Shown: positions 8,037 to 15,312, counted from the first letter of the stretch. The stretch: DNA of 21,843 bases from Deltaproteobacteria bacterium (GCA_016932235.1 JAFGDF010000221.1:1-21843); one strand, 5' to 3'. A program made the numbers and translations. Notes: a model not told the origin generated them from the letters alone.

Positions 8037-8477
8037 GTGTTCGATATGAAATTACGAACAACCGCCGAGACCATAAGCTTTTTAAAGAGTTTGGAAGATC
8101 AATCTGCCGGGTTTTACGAAGATATGGTGGACAGATATTCAAAAGATGAAGACCTGCTCCTCTCCTGTGCCAAGGAGAATAAAAGCTTTGTCGACCAGAT
8201 CCAGAGGGCATATTATTCTGTCATCAGCGACGCGCTGGAGGGCTGTTTTTCCTTTGATTTGGAGATGGATGACTATGTTCTCGAAACGGACTTTTCCGGG
8301 GAGGCAAGCTATAAGGACGCCTTGAATCAAGTCATAAGAATGGAAGAAAAGATATTGGATTTTTATGAAACAGCGGCAGACCAGTCCATGTCTTTAATGG
8401 CGGATGTGCCGAGAAACTTAAAATTAGTTGCCAAGAAACGGAAAAAACGCATTCCTAAACTTCAGGCTCTCTTTTGA
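8037..8477 (+). CDS. small ferritin-like (rubrerythrin-type) protein without full metal site
   Basis: A 146-residue, probably all-helical protein with two similar halves: SLEDQSAGFYEDMVDRY (helix 1) and RMEEKILDFYETAADQS (helix 3), each followed by another helix (about 37-63 and 122-145). This repeated E-x-x-FYE pattern is the rubrerythrin/COG1633 layout. The ExxH metal ligands expected in helices 2 and 4 are missing: helix 2 reads AKENKSFVDQ and helix 4 AKKRKKRI. A di-iron centre is therefore unlikely and a structural or binding role more probable. The start is GTG directly after the dehydrogenase stop codon, with AGGTGG 6 nt upstream; ATG at 8046 is an alternative. Tight coupling suggests joint function with the dehydrogenase. 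Function unknown. Confidence 0.72.
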   Translation: MFDMKLRTTAETISFLKSLEDQSAGFYEDMVDRYSKDEDLLLSCAKENKSFVDQIQRAYYSVISDALEGCFSFDLEMDDYVLETDFSGEASYKDALNQVIRMEEKILDFYETAADQSMSLMADVPRNLKLVAKKRKKRIPKLQALF

Positions 8478-8531
8478 TTAATATATTGGAGATGTTCTTT
8501 AAATAATAATCTGAAATAAAAGGAGGTTATC

Positions 8532-10064
8532 ATGTTGAAAAAGTTATTCGGAATATTGGCCATTTTGATATTTAGTGCTTCTTTAACGTCAACATCCGCA
8601 TTATGTTCAGAAAAACCACAGTATGGCGGTACCGTGAGGTTCATTTATCATTTCTCCCCTGCGATCAATATAGGGTGGCCCCAGGATACTCATGCTAACG
8701 CCGATGAATATTGTATGAACTTTGTATATACCGAGCCCCTGGTTCTATACAAAGCCGATACAAGTGTCGATCCGTGGCTGGCGACGTCATGGGACATTGC
8801 CACCGACTACAAGTCCATTACCTTCCATCTGAGAAAAGGCGTCAAATTTCACGACGGGACCGATTTTAATGCCGACGCGGTCAAGTTTAACTTCGATGCG
8901 GCTATCAAGGCGGGTAAGCACAATACAACAAAATGGGAATCGGTAGAGGTGCTCGATGACTATACCGTCCGGCTTAACCTCAAAGAATTCCAGAACACAA
9001 TCTGGGCTGACCTAATGGCCTCAGAGAGCATGATCGTTTCCCCGACTCCCATCAGGGAAAAAGGGGTTGATTATGCAAGGGAGAATCCCTGCGGTACAGG
9101 CCCATTCAAATTCGTCGGTTACGCACGTGACGAGTACGTTAAATTTGAAAAAAATCCCGACTATTGGCAGCCCGGCAAGCCCTATCTCGATAAAATTGAG
9201 TTCTATACCGTTGTCGATGAGATGACATACCAGAATGTTCTCAAGGCAGGGAAAGGGGAAATACTGGGCCTGGTAGGCGGCAAAACAATGAGTGACATGA
9301 AAAAAGCGGGATTCCTCGCCTTTCCCGAACTTGGTGGCACTGACTTCATGTCATTCGATACAGCAAACGCCGATTCGAAATTTTCCGACATAAGGGTACG
9401 CCAGGCGATGGAACATGCCATTAACAAGAAGGCGATCGCGGATGCTCTCGGACATGGCTTCTCGTATCCCAATAACCAGCTGCCTTCCCCGTTTTTACCG
9501 CACCATGACCCATCTCTACCCCAGCTCGGATATGATCTCGAAAAGGCTAAAGAGCTGTTGACCGCCGCAGGTTTTCCGAACGGATTCAATACCAAATGGA
9601 TTACTCCGCCCTGGTTTGGTGATGCGCCGTTAATTATCCAGGAATCTCTGAAAAAGATAGGCGTCAATCTGGTTCTTGAACCGGTTACTAATGCAAAGTA
9701 CTGGGAGATAGCCAGGACAGGATGGAAGGATGCTATTCTGGCAGGCTCAGTGGCTCCTGATCCTAATTTTGCCGCCAATTTTCGAAGAACCTTCCCGCCT
9801 TATGGGAATTTACACGTCAGCGTGAAATATCCCGATGGTATTAAGGAACTGCTGGATAAAGCGCTCGCCGCGACTGATCCGGCTGTCCAGAAACAATTGA
9901 ACTTTGACCTGGTACGTAAGATTGATGATGACAAGACGTTTGTATTCTATGTTACGAACTGCCGGGGATACGTTGTGGCGCCCCATGTTCATAACGGCCA
10001 TTTTTTCGAAGGAGCGCAATATAATTATTTTTCTCCGGCTGATCTCTGGCTAAGCAAGAAATAG
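8532..10064 (+). CDS. ABC transporter substrate-binding protein, family 5 (peptide/nickel/opine type)
   Basis: A 510-residue periplasmic receptor of the DppA/OppA class. A signal peptide covers about residues 1-25; the Cys after it lacks a proper lipobox (SALC), so a soluble form is likelier than a lipoprotein. Family features include YGGTVRF at the mature N terminus, TEPLVLYKADTSVDPWLATS, then SITFHLRKGVKFHDGTDFNA, and DIRVRQAMEHAINKKAIADA in the middle. The ribosome site AGGAGG at 8521-8526 fixes the ATG. Class members bind peptides, glutathione, nickel chelates, opines or other small acids; the ligand cannot be told here. Its cognate permeases are 1.5 kb downstream, beyond the bicupin gene and a structured insert. 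Confidence 0.92.
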   Translation: MLKKLFGILAILIFSASLTSTSALCSEKPQYGGTVRFIYHFSPAINIGWPQDTHANADEYCMNFVYTEPLVLYKADTSVDPWLATSWDIATDYKSITFHLRKGVKFHDGTDFNADAVKFNFDAAIKAGKHNTTKWESVEVLDDYTVRLNLKEFQNTIWADLMASESMIVSPTPIREKGVDYARENPCGTGPFKFVGYARDEYVKFEKNPDYWQPGKPYLDKIEFYTVVDEMTYQNVLKAGKGEILGLVGGKTMSDMKKAGFLAFPELGGTDFMSFDTANADSKFSDIRVRQAMEHAINKKAIADALGHGFSYPNNQLPSPFLPHHDPSLPQLGYDLEKAKELLTAAGFPNGFNTKWITPPWFGDAPLIIQESLKKIGVNLVLEPVTNAKYWEIARTGWKDAILAGSVAPDPNFAANFRRTFPPYGNLHVSVKYPDGIKELLDKALAATDPAVQKQLNFDLVRKIDDDKTFVFYVTNCRGYVVAPHVHNGHFFEGAQYNYFSPADLWLSKK

Positions 10065-10100
10065 CCTTATCTTTTCTGAGAGTCCCAAAACCAGAGAATA

Positions 10101-10138
10101 GGCATATTGTTCGCACTGTAAAGGGCGAACAATATGCC
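10101..10138. repeat. perfect 14-bp inverted repeat between SBP and bicupin genes
   Basis: GGCATATTGTTCGC (10101-10114) pairs exactly with GCGAACAATATGCC (10125-10138) around a 10-nt loop, 37 nt after the stop codon of the binding-protein gene. No T run follows. It is likely an mRNA 3'-end stabiliser or attenuator that raises binding-protein output relative to downstream genes, a common arrangement in ABC operons. The rest of 10065-10248 shows only the AAAGGAG ribosome site at 10231-10237. Confidence 0.6.
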
Positions 10139-10248
10139 CCGGACACAAGAGAATCGGAGCGTCCCGGGGAAAATGAGCATACTCCCGCAAATTGAGACCG
10201 GCTTAACCGGCTCTGTTTTCACTAACGCTTAAAGGAGACGATAATAAA

Positions 10249-11097
10249 ATGGCAAAGGCACTATACGATCAGTATTTTATCAGGGGCCCTAAACCGGGAA
10301 TGACCAATGACTTCCTGAAAAGGTACACGGCGATGCTTGATGACGATGTCATCAAAGGGAGCTTCTTCTTTAACTGTACATTCATGCAGCCGAAGTACTC
10401 TACCGGAATACACGGACCTCATATACACCCTTATACCGAGATGCTTTTTTTTCACGGACTAGACCCCGAAAACCCGTCCGAACTTGGATGGGAAATCGAC
10501 CTTTATATGGGCCCTGAATTTGAAAGACATACCGTTACCAAAACGACCGTTATCATCATCCCCCCGGGATTTATTCACTGCCCGATCATTTCCAGGATGA
10601 AAAAACCCGTCTTTCACATATACTGCATGAACGGCCCCCTTCTGGTTTCTGGGGATTATCCGGGAATTATAAAGCAGGAGGGTGCGTTCGAAAGAAAATA
10701 TGATAAACATTTTATCAGCGGCCCTGCACCCGATGAAACGGATAAGCTTGATAAAGGGTATACTACCTACTCAGATGACGATGTCTTTAAAGGGAGTTGC
10801 TATTTTGCGTCTGCTTTTGTGAGTAACGATAATCCTATCAGTGAACAAGACCTCCATACACACCCATACGGTACTGTCATGGGATTTTTCGGAAATAACC
10901 CGGATGATCAGTTCAACCTGGGAGCGGAAGTCGAAATCACAATGGGCAAGGAATCCGAGAAGCACCTGTTTGATCAGTCCACACTGGTCTATGTTCCTCC
11001 GGGACTGGAACATCGCCTGACGCAATGTAAAGTAAACCGTCCATTTATATTTGTTGAATATGCCTCCGGCCCCAAACTCTCACAGGAGGACATTTAG
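10249..11097 (+). CDS. bicupin protein with two tandem cupin repeats
   Basis: A 282-residue protein made of two homologous halves, about 1-135 and 150-275. Matching landmarks are YFIRGPKPG and HFISGPAPD; YTAMLDDDVIKGSFFF and YTTYSDDDVFKGSCYF; HIHPYTEM and HTHPYGTV; and IIPPGFIH and YVPPGLEH. The halves are clearly an internal duplication. In half 1 the cupin metal set is His58, His60, Glu64 and His110. In half 2 the equivalents are His203, His205 and His255, but the Glu position is Thr209, so the second site is altered. No signal peptide, hence cytoplasmic. It sits between ABC receptor and permease genes and may act on the imported substrate (isomerase, lyase or dioxygenase-like) or merely bind it. 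The exact function is unknown. The stop codon lies inside a 14-bp direct repeat. Confidence 0.75.
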   Translation: MAKALYDQYFIRGPKPGMTNDFLKRYTAMLDDDVIKGSFFFNCTFMQPKYSTGIHGPHIHPYTEMLFFHGLDPENPSELGWEIDLYMGPEFERHTVTKTTVIIIPPGFIHCPIISRMKKPVFHIYCMNGPLLVSGDYPGIIKQEGAFERKYDKHFISGPAPDETDKLDKGYTTYSDDDVFKGSCYFASAFVSNDNPISEQDLHTHPYGTVMGFFGNNPDDQFNLGAEVEITMGKESEKHLFDQSTLVYVPPGLEHRLTQCKVNRPFIFVEYASGPKLSQEDI

Positions 11098-11435
11098 TAC
11101 GAAAATAAAGTTTAACAATGTCGGGATATAATTCAACGTTATCTCTAAAGACCGTGGCCTGGGGAGCCCTTTTTGCGAGCGAACTCGTTCCTGGCTAGTT
11201 TTACGCAAACTGCCTTACGAGGCGGGCGGCGGGCCATCTCAGTCGCTGCAACGAAGGATCAAGGTGGAACGATCTGAGAAGGTATCCGCCCGCCTGGCAT
11301 GCACCTTGCGCTATTACTTTGCTACCCGGGTCTTCGCCTTAAAAAGGGCTCCCCAGGCCACGGCCCTGAGACCATAGGGTGATATTTTCATGCATCGTGG
11401 TGGCCCAAAGGGCCATGAGTGTTTAGTACGAAAAT
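11093..11435. repeat. 14-bp direct repeats flanking an insertion-like segment
   Basis: TTTAGTACGAAAAT occurs at 11093-11106, across the bicupin stop codon, and again at 11422-11435, with 315 bp between. Exact 14-bp repetition suggests a target-site duplication or a recombination scar around an inserted segment, though the inner 23-bp inverted repeats are not at its ends. Confidence 0.6.
11152..11363. repeat. large nested inverted-repeat element (possible MITE or structured RNA)
   Basis: The arms 11152-11174 and 11341-11363 are exact reverse complements over 23 bp (starting CCGTGGCCTGGGGAGCCC). Inside lie a hairpin closed by TTTGCG (11172-11177, sharing three bases with the outer arm) and CGCAAA (11204-11209) that contains CGAG-CGAA-CTCG at 11176-11187; a 10-bp helix AGGCGGGCGG (11220-11229) with CCGCCCGCCT (11286-11295); and within that a helix TCTCAGTCG (11237-11245) with CGATCTGAGA (11270-11279, one bulged T). 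The arrangement is a branched, RNA-like fold or a cruciform DNA element. No coding capacity is supported. Confidence 0.65.
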
Positions 11436-11449
11436 GAGGCGAGGTGCCA

Positions 11450-11545
11450 CATGCAAGACGCCAAGGAGCGACGACTGAGGCGTATAAGTAATACGCCGCA
11501 AGGAGGAGCGATCGCAGGCAACGCAGCAGATGGCGCCTTGATGAT
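11450..11545. repeat. hairpin-rich repetitive element upstream of ABC permeases
   Basis: Outer arms CAAGACGCCA (11454-11463) and TGGCGCCTTG (11531-11540) pair with one mismatch. Inside is a perfect hairpin GGCGTAT-AAGTA-ATACGCC (11479-11497), with GGAGCGA-type words repeated on both sides (about 11465 and 11505). I associate this general pattern with a dispersed extragenic repeat of deltaproteobacterial genomes, but that is recollection and not something the single copy here proves. Confidence 0.5.
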
Positions 11546-11599
11546 GGATCAGGGGCTGAGCATCCATATAATCTTATCACCGGTGGTGAAAAGGCAACG

Positions 11600-12556
11600 A
11601 TGATAACCTATATCGTTCGTAGACTTATACAATCCTTTTTTGTCATTATCATGGTCACAATTTTCGTTTTCCTGGTCATGCGTATCCTGCCGGGGGACCC
11701 CATATATATGCTATACAGCCCTGACAGTGTGCAACTCCTCACAGATGAAGATGTCGCACGCATCAAACATGAAGCAGGTCTGGATAGGCCCTTGCCGGTG
11801 CAGTATCTCACCTGGATGAAAGGCGTTATTCATGGTGATCTGGGGGTTTCGATACTGTATAAGTCCAGCGTTTCCAAAGACATCGCCAGGCGTTTACCTG
11901 TCACCTTATATCTGGGCAGCTTGTCCTTTGTCCTCAGTATTCTTATCGCCATACCAATAGGAGTGATTGCCGCCGTAAGGCGTGCCTCATGGTTAGATAC
12001 AATACTTACCACCCTGGCAAATATCGGCGTAACCATACCAATTTTCTGGCTGGGCATCATGCTGGTCTATCTTTTTTCGATTAAACTTGGCTGGCTGCCG
12101 GTCATGGGCTACACATCTCCATTTGAGGATTTTTCACTGAGCATAAGACAGCTTGTGATGCCGGTCATTTGCATGTCCATCTGGCCTCTCGCGGGGAACG
12201 TACGCCTTGTCCGCTCTGCAATGCTCGAAGTCCTGGGACAAGACTATATCCGGACGGCCTGGGCCAAAGGTCTAAAAGAACCTGTTATAGTCCTCAAGCA
12301 CGCTCTAAAAAACGGTCTTATCCCCGTTGTCACCATGGCAGGGATGTGGGTATCCACTATTATTGGCGGCGCCGTACTTATTGAACAGGTGTTCAATATT
12401 CCAGGCATGGGCAGACTGGCGGTCGACGCTATCTTCACTCATGATTACGCCTATGTCCAGGGGATTGCTCTGATCATAACCATTTCAGTAGTTGTTACAA
12501 ACCTTCTGGTTGATATATCCTACGGCTGGCTTGATCCCAGAATAAGATACACTTAA
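11600..12556 (+). CDS. ABC transporter permease, DppB/OppB type
   Basis: Inner-membrane permease subunit, 318 residues, about six membrane helices. The N terminus YIVRRLIQSFFVIIMVTIFV and RILPGDP are hallmarks of the DppB class. The cytoplasmic EAA-type loop that docks the ATPase is seen in QDYIRTAWAKGLKEPVIVLKHALKNGLIPVV near residues 213-247. The C-terminal DPRIRYT ending is also typical. AAAAGG five bases before ATG serves as ribosome site. It pairs with the DppC-type gene 14 nt downstream and the family-5 receptor upstream. It is separated from the bicupin gene by the repeat patch, so its expression may be partly uncoupled. Confidence 0.93.
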   Translation: MITYIVRRLIQSFFVIIMVTIFVFLVMRILPGDPIYMLYSPDSVQLLTDEDVARIKHEAGLDRPLPVQYLTWMKGVIHGDLGVSILYKSSVSKDIARRLPVTLYLGSLSFVLSILIAIPIGVIAAVRRASWLDTILTTLANIGVTIPIFWLGIMLVYLFSIKLGWLPVMGYTSPFEDFSLSIRQLVMPVICMSIWPLAGNVRLVRSAMLEVLGQDYIRTAWAKGLKEPVIVLKHALKNGLIPVVTMAGMWVSTIIGGAVLIEQVFNIPGMGRLAVDAIFTHDYAYVQGIALIITISVVVTNLLVDISYGWLDPRIRYT

Positions 12557-12570
12557 AGGATCTGGTAACC

Positions 12571-13464
12571 TTGTCTGGACAAACAAATTTTATGGAAATA
12601 GGTGAACCCCCACCGGGAGTAAGTCAACTGCATCGTTTCATCAGGGTTTTTACCGGGAGAAAACTGGTACTATTCGGAGCGGTTATCATCGTATTATTCC
12701 TAATCGCGGCGGCTTTCGGTCCTTTGTTTTCTCCTTATGGCCCCAATGAGCAACAACTTGATCACATTCTCAAGTCACCATCCAGAGCGCACCTGCTGGG
12801 CACTGATCATCTCGGAAGAGATACCCTCAGCCGCCTTATCTACGGATCCCGTAACTCCTTGATGGTCGGTGTAGTCGGACTCGCCATCGCTGCCATTGTT
12901 GGGATGACCATGGGGATGCTGGCCGGTTATTTCAACGGCTGGGTGAACATAATAATCATGAGATTGGTGGATGTGCTGATGTCCTTCCCTATGATATTGC
13001 TTGCCCTTATTATCTCTGCCCTGCTCGGCGGCGGGCTGAAAAACGTCATGATTGCCATAGGCATTGCCATGATTCCTGGTTATGCTCGCTTGATGTGCGG
13101 CGTGGTAACTTCGACCAAGGAAGCCGATTATGTGCTGGCAGAGCGCTCGATGGGATCAGGCAATATTCGCATAATGCTTGGGCACATCCTTCCCAACTGT
13201 TTTCCTCCTTTGATTGTACTGATAACCATCCAGATAGGCGCAGCAATTTTAACAGAAGCCAGCCTAAGTTATCTTGGGATCGGTATCATTCCGCCGGCGC
13301 CCGCCTGGGGCGCTATGGTGAACAGCGGTTACAGGTATCTTTCGACCAATGTGTTACTTTCCTTTGCGCCGGGACTGGCAATAATGCTGGTAGTGTTCGC
13401 TTTTAATATGGTCGGGGACGGCTTGAGAGACGCGCTCGATCCCCGGCTCAGAGGACTCATCTAG
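12571..13464 (+). CDS. ABC transporter permease, DppC/OppC type
   Basis: Second permease subunit, 297 residues, about six membrane helices. The DppC signature is clear: an N-terminal helix ending GPLFSPYGPNEQQ, then HLLGTDHLGRDTLSRLIYGSR, the EAA-type loop ADYVLAERSMGSGNIRIMLG, and the C-terminal SYLGIGIIPPAPAWGAM and DGLRDALDPRLRG. The start is TTG with AAAGGA ten bases upstream; the next in-frame ATG (12592) has no ribosome site. The usual DppD and DppF ATPase genes do not follow: the next gene, 42 nt away, is on the opposite strand. The ATPases must be encoded elsewhere or shared with another system. Confidence 0.93.
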   Translation: MSGQTNFMEIGEPPPGVSQLHRFIRVFTGRKLVLFGAVIIVLFLIAAAFGPLFSPYGPNEQQLDHILKSPSRAHLLGTDHLGRDTLSRLIYGSRNSLMVGVVGLAIAAIVGMTMGMLAGYFNGWVNIIIMRLVDVLMSFPMILLALIISALLGGGLKNVMIAIGIAMIPGYARLMCGVVTSTKEADYVLAERSMGSGNIRIMLGHILPNCFPPLIVLITIQIGAAILTEASLSYLGIGIIPPAPAWGAMVNSGYRYLSTNVLLSFAPGLAIMLVVFAFNMVGDGLRDALDPRLRGLI

Positions 13465-13506
13465 CTCAAGAGCCATAAATGATCTGTCCAAAATCTCAAC
13501 CGGAAT

Positions 13507-14817
13507 CTATCGCCGGAAGTATTTTACCGGTGCACAATAAGGGCCTTCAGGAATAACCGCGAGGGACCTCTTGCCTCGGATTTGACGCTCCAGAAGCATT
13601 TGCAGCGTTTTCCGGATATTGCTTTCTATATTTACAGCAGTGACGGAAAGCTTTAATAACTTGTCATCCGTGAGGCCGTCGGTTAAAAAATACAGGTTTT
13701 CCATGCCGACTTTTTGTAGTGCTCTGGTTTGCATCTGAAACTCCCATTGATCTTTTCTAACTTCTTGCGGGCGTTTTTTTATTTGGTTTAGAAACATGCG
13801 CCAACGTCCTGAATACTCGAATATCAAATCTTCGTATTCAGGACTTCCGATCCCCTCGGAACAACTACCAACCGCTATGATAACTCCTCCGTTCCTCACC
13901 GCAGACAGGCATGATGTTATACCCTTAACGCACTGGTAAAAAGTGGCATCAAGAGGATGGCCGCCGCACGACGTCAACACGATATCATGTTCGAAAATGA
14001 CCTCCGGGCAAGCAACCTTGCGAACGTATTCGCAGGCAGCTAAATGTGACGCTTCCAAATCTCCGCCAAATGCAGCGACCACATCACGGCTTCTGTTAAT
14101 AACTATGTTTAAAGAAAAATCAACTCCGGCAAGTCGAGCGACTGAAAGCGCTTCCAAATGAATTGGGTTTTTCTCAATCTGCCCGTTTTGCGAAAATGGA
14201 TCGGCGAGAAACGTATATCCATGAAAGTGGTCCAATGTCTCTCTTGAAACGAGGCCCGGACATATGGATTTTCGGCCTCCGGAAAAACCGGCCATAAAAT
14301 GAGGTTCAACAAGCCCGGTTATAATACGAAACCCGGCCCCGACAAAATGTCGGTTTATTCTGACATTTTTCCCGGCCCAGCTTCTACCTGCCAGTTCTAT
14401 CAGCTCCGAATCATCTCCTGCTGAATGATGAATGATACGGTAGTTCCTACATATTTCATCACCGAACATCTGCAACTGCTCTTCATGCGTGCATGGGCGA
14501 TGATCACCAGTTGCAATAAGTATTAATATCTCCCCCTGTTTAACGCCGACATTTTGAATCTCTTCTATAACAGTCTTGAGAAAATTGATATATGGTACAG
14601 GACGTGTATTATCGGATACGACAATAACAACATCGCCCGGGCGGCGTTGTTTCAGGGCATCCTTCAGTGACGGAAAACCTGCAGGACGCCTAAGTGCCTC
14701 TAAAACTATCTCACGCGCTGATGTTAACGGACGGGGATACGATGTTTCATAAATCGTGGTTCCATCGGGGATTTCCACTTCAATTATGTCGGAGCCATAT
14801 GATAGACGCGCCTTCAA
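13507..14817 (-). CDS. larA: LarA-family nickel-pincer racemase/epimerase
   Basis: A 436-residue homologue of lactate racemase LarA (DUF2088), which uses a nickel-pincer nucleotide bound to a lysine to interconvert 2-hydroxy acids. All key residues are present with near-identical numbering: His106 (ATGDHRP), His173 (VEPHFMAGF), Lys183 (SGGRK) and His199 (LDHFHGY), corresponding to His108, His174, Lys184 and His200 of LarA. The reading frame extends upstream to ATG 14910, but those residues overlap the preceding gene and are not LarA-like. TTG 14817, one base after that gene's stop, gives the right length and numbering. No larB, larC or larE lies in the window, so cofactor synthesis must occur elsewhere. 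The LarA family includes racemases for other 2-hydroxy acids, so the substrate is open. Confidence 0.87.
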   Translation of the reverse strand: MKARLSYGSDIIEVEIPDGTTIYETSYPRPLTSAREIVLEALRRPAGFPSLKDALKQRRPGDVVIVVSDNTRPVPYINFLKTVIEEIQNVGVKQGEILILIATGDHRPCTHEEQLQMFGDEICRNYRIIHHSAGDDSELIELAGRSWAGKNVRINRHFVGAGFRIITGLVEPHFMAGFSGGRKSICPGLVSRETLDHFHGYTFLADPFSQNGQIEKNPIHLEALSVARLAGVDFSLNIVINRSRDVVAAFGGDLEASHLAACEYVRKVACPEVIFEHDIVLTSCGGHPLDATFYQCVKGITSCLSAVRNGGVIIAVGSCSEGIGSPEYEDLIFEYSGRWRMFLNQIKKRPQEVRKDQWEFQMQTRALQKVGMENLYFLTDGLTDDKLLKLSVTAVNIESNIRKTLQMLLERQIRGKRSLAVIPEGPYCAPVKYFRR

Positions 14818-14818
14818 T

Positions 14819-15250
14819 TTAAATTGACCACAACTGCAACCCGGTTTCTTTATCAAAGCATCGGTTGAAAGCCGGCCCGTCAAAAATTTCCATGGTAAAC
14901 TCACAGGCAAACACTATATTGCCAGGTGCTAGGTGGCCCCCATAAGATGCTCCGGATTCATCGGCGAGTGTTACATGCGCATGTACAAAAGGATTTCCAT
15001 CTTTAAGAGATACATTTCCTATTAAACCGGCAATCTCCATTGGTCGCTCGAAATCGCGGAACTGATATGCCTGAGTTCCTTGATTGTAATAACCGAGACA
15101 GCCTTTCTTCACCGCGCCTATTGCTCCAACTCGTCCAACAGTTATTCCATGCTCTACGGATATTCTCGTGAGCTCCTCCAATAAATCGCAGCCATAGCCG
15201 AGTTTGCCCATAAGAACTTCCCGAAACTTAATCTGTTTATATTCTGCCAT
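14819..15250 (-). CDS. PPC (DUF296) domain protein
   Basis: A 143-residue protein that is almost entirely one PPC domain. Visible features are GCDLLEELTRISVEHGI, then VGRVGAIGAVKKGCLGYY, GLIGNVSLKDGNPFVHAHVTLADESG, and GGHLAPGNIVFACEFTMEI. The His residues of VHAHV and GGHL match the metal-binding set of bacterial PPC proteins, which form trimers. In plants the domain accompanies AT-hooks; bacterial stand-alone versions are of uncertain function, often annotated as DNA-binding. AAAGGAG lies just upstream of ATG 15250. Its stop is separated by one base from the larA start, so the pair is translationally linked and may work on the same substrate. Confidence 0.85.
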   Translation of the reverse strand: MAEYKQIKFREVLMGKLGYGCDLLEELTRISVEHGITVGRVGAIGAVKKGCLGYYNQGTQAYQFRDFERPMEIAGLIGNVSLKDGNPFVHAHVTLADESGASYGGHLAPGNIVFACEFTMEIFDGPAFNRCFDKETGLQLWSI

Positions 15251-15312
15251 TTATGACTCCTTTCAATGAGTTTAAATATTCGTAGTTGAAAAAAGAGACC
15301 CACACATCATGC

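Larger units (their letters stand above)
11098..11599. other. 502-bp non-coding, repeat-rich patch splitting the ABC operon
   Basis: No convincing gene. The stretch carries a 14-bp direct repeat, a 212-bp segment closed by a perfect 23-bp inverted repeat, a TGGCCC-AAA-GGGCCA hairpin at 11401-11415 and a second hairpin-rich element at about 11450-11545. AAAAGG at 11589-11594 is the ribosome site of the permease gene. It looks like one or two inserted repetitive elements that interrupt the bicupin-permease gap. Transcription into the permease genes must either read through these structures or start within the patch. Confidence 0.6.

Noticed and set aside
11107..11163. Possible integron attC core (GTTTAAC and CAACGTTAT words)
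   Set aside because: The paired R'/R'' and L'/L'' boxes are not in the right order or spacing, and no integrase or cassette series is present.
11314..11580. 88-residue minus-strand frame across the repeat patch
   Set aside because: It lies across the hairpin-rich element, has no ribosome site and a low-complexity Leu/Arg/Ala composition typical of frames read from structured repeats.
13465..13506. Terminator between convergent dppC-type and larA genes
   Set aside because: No stem of useful length with a T tract is visible in the 42-bp gap.
14818..14910. Longer LarA start at ATG 14910
   Set aside because: The 31 extra residues overlap the PPC gene, do not resemble LarA, and would shift the catalytic residue numbering away from the family.
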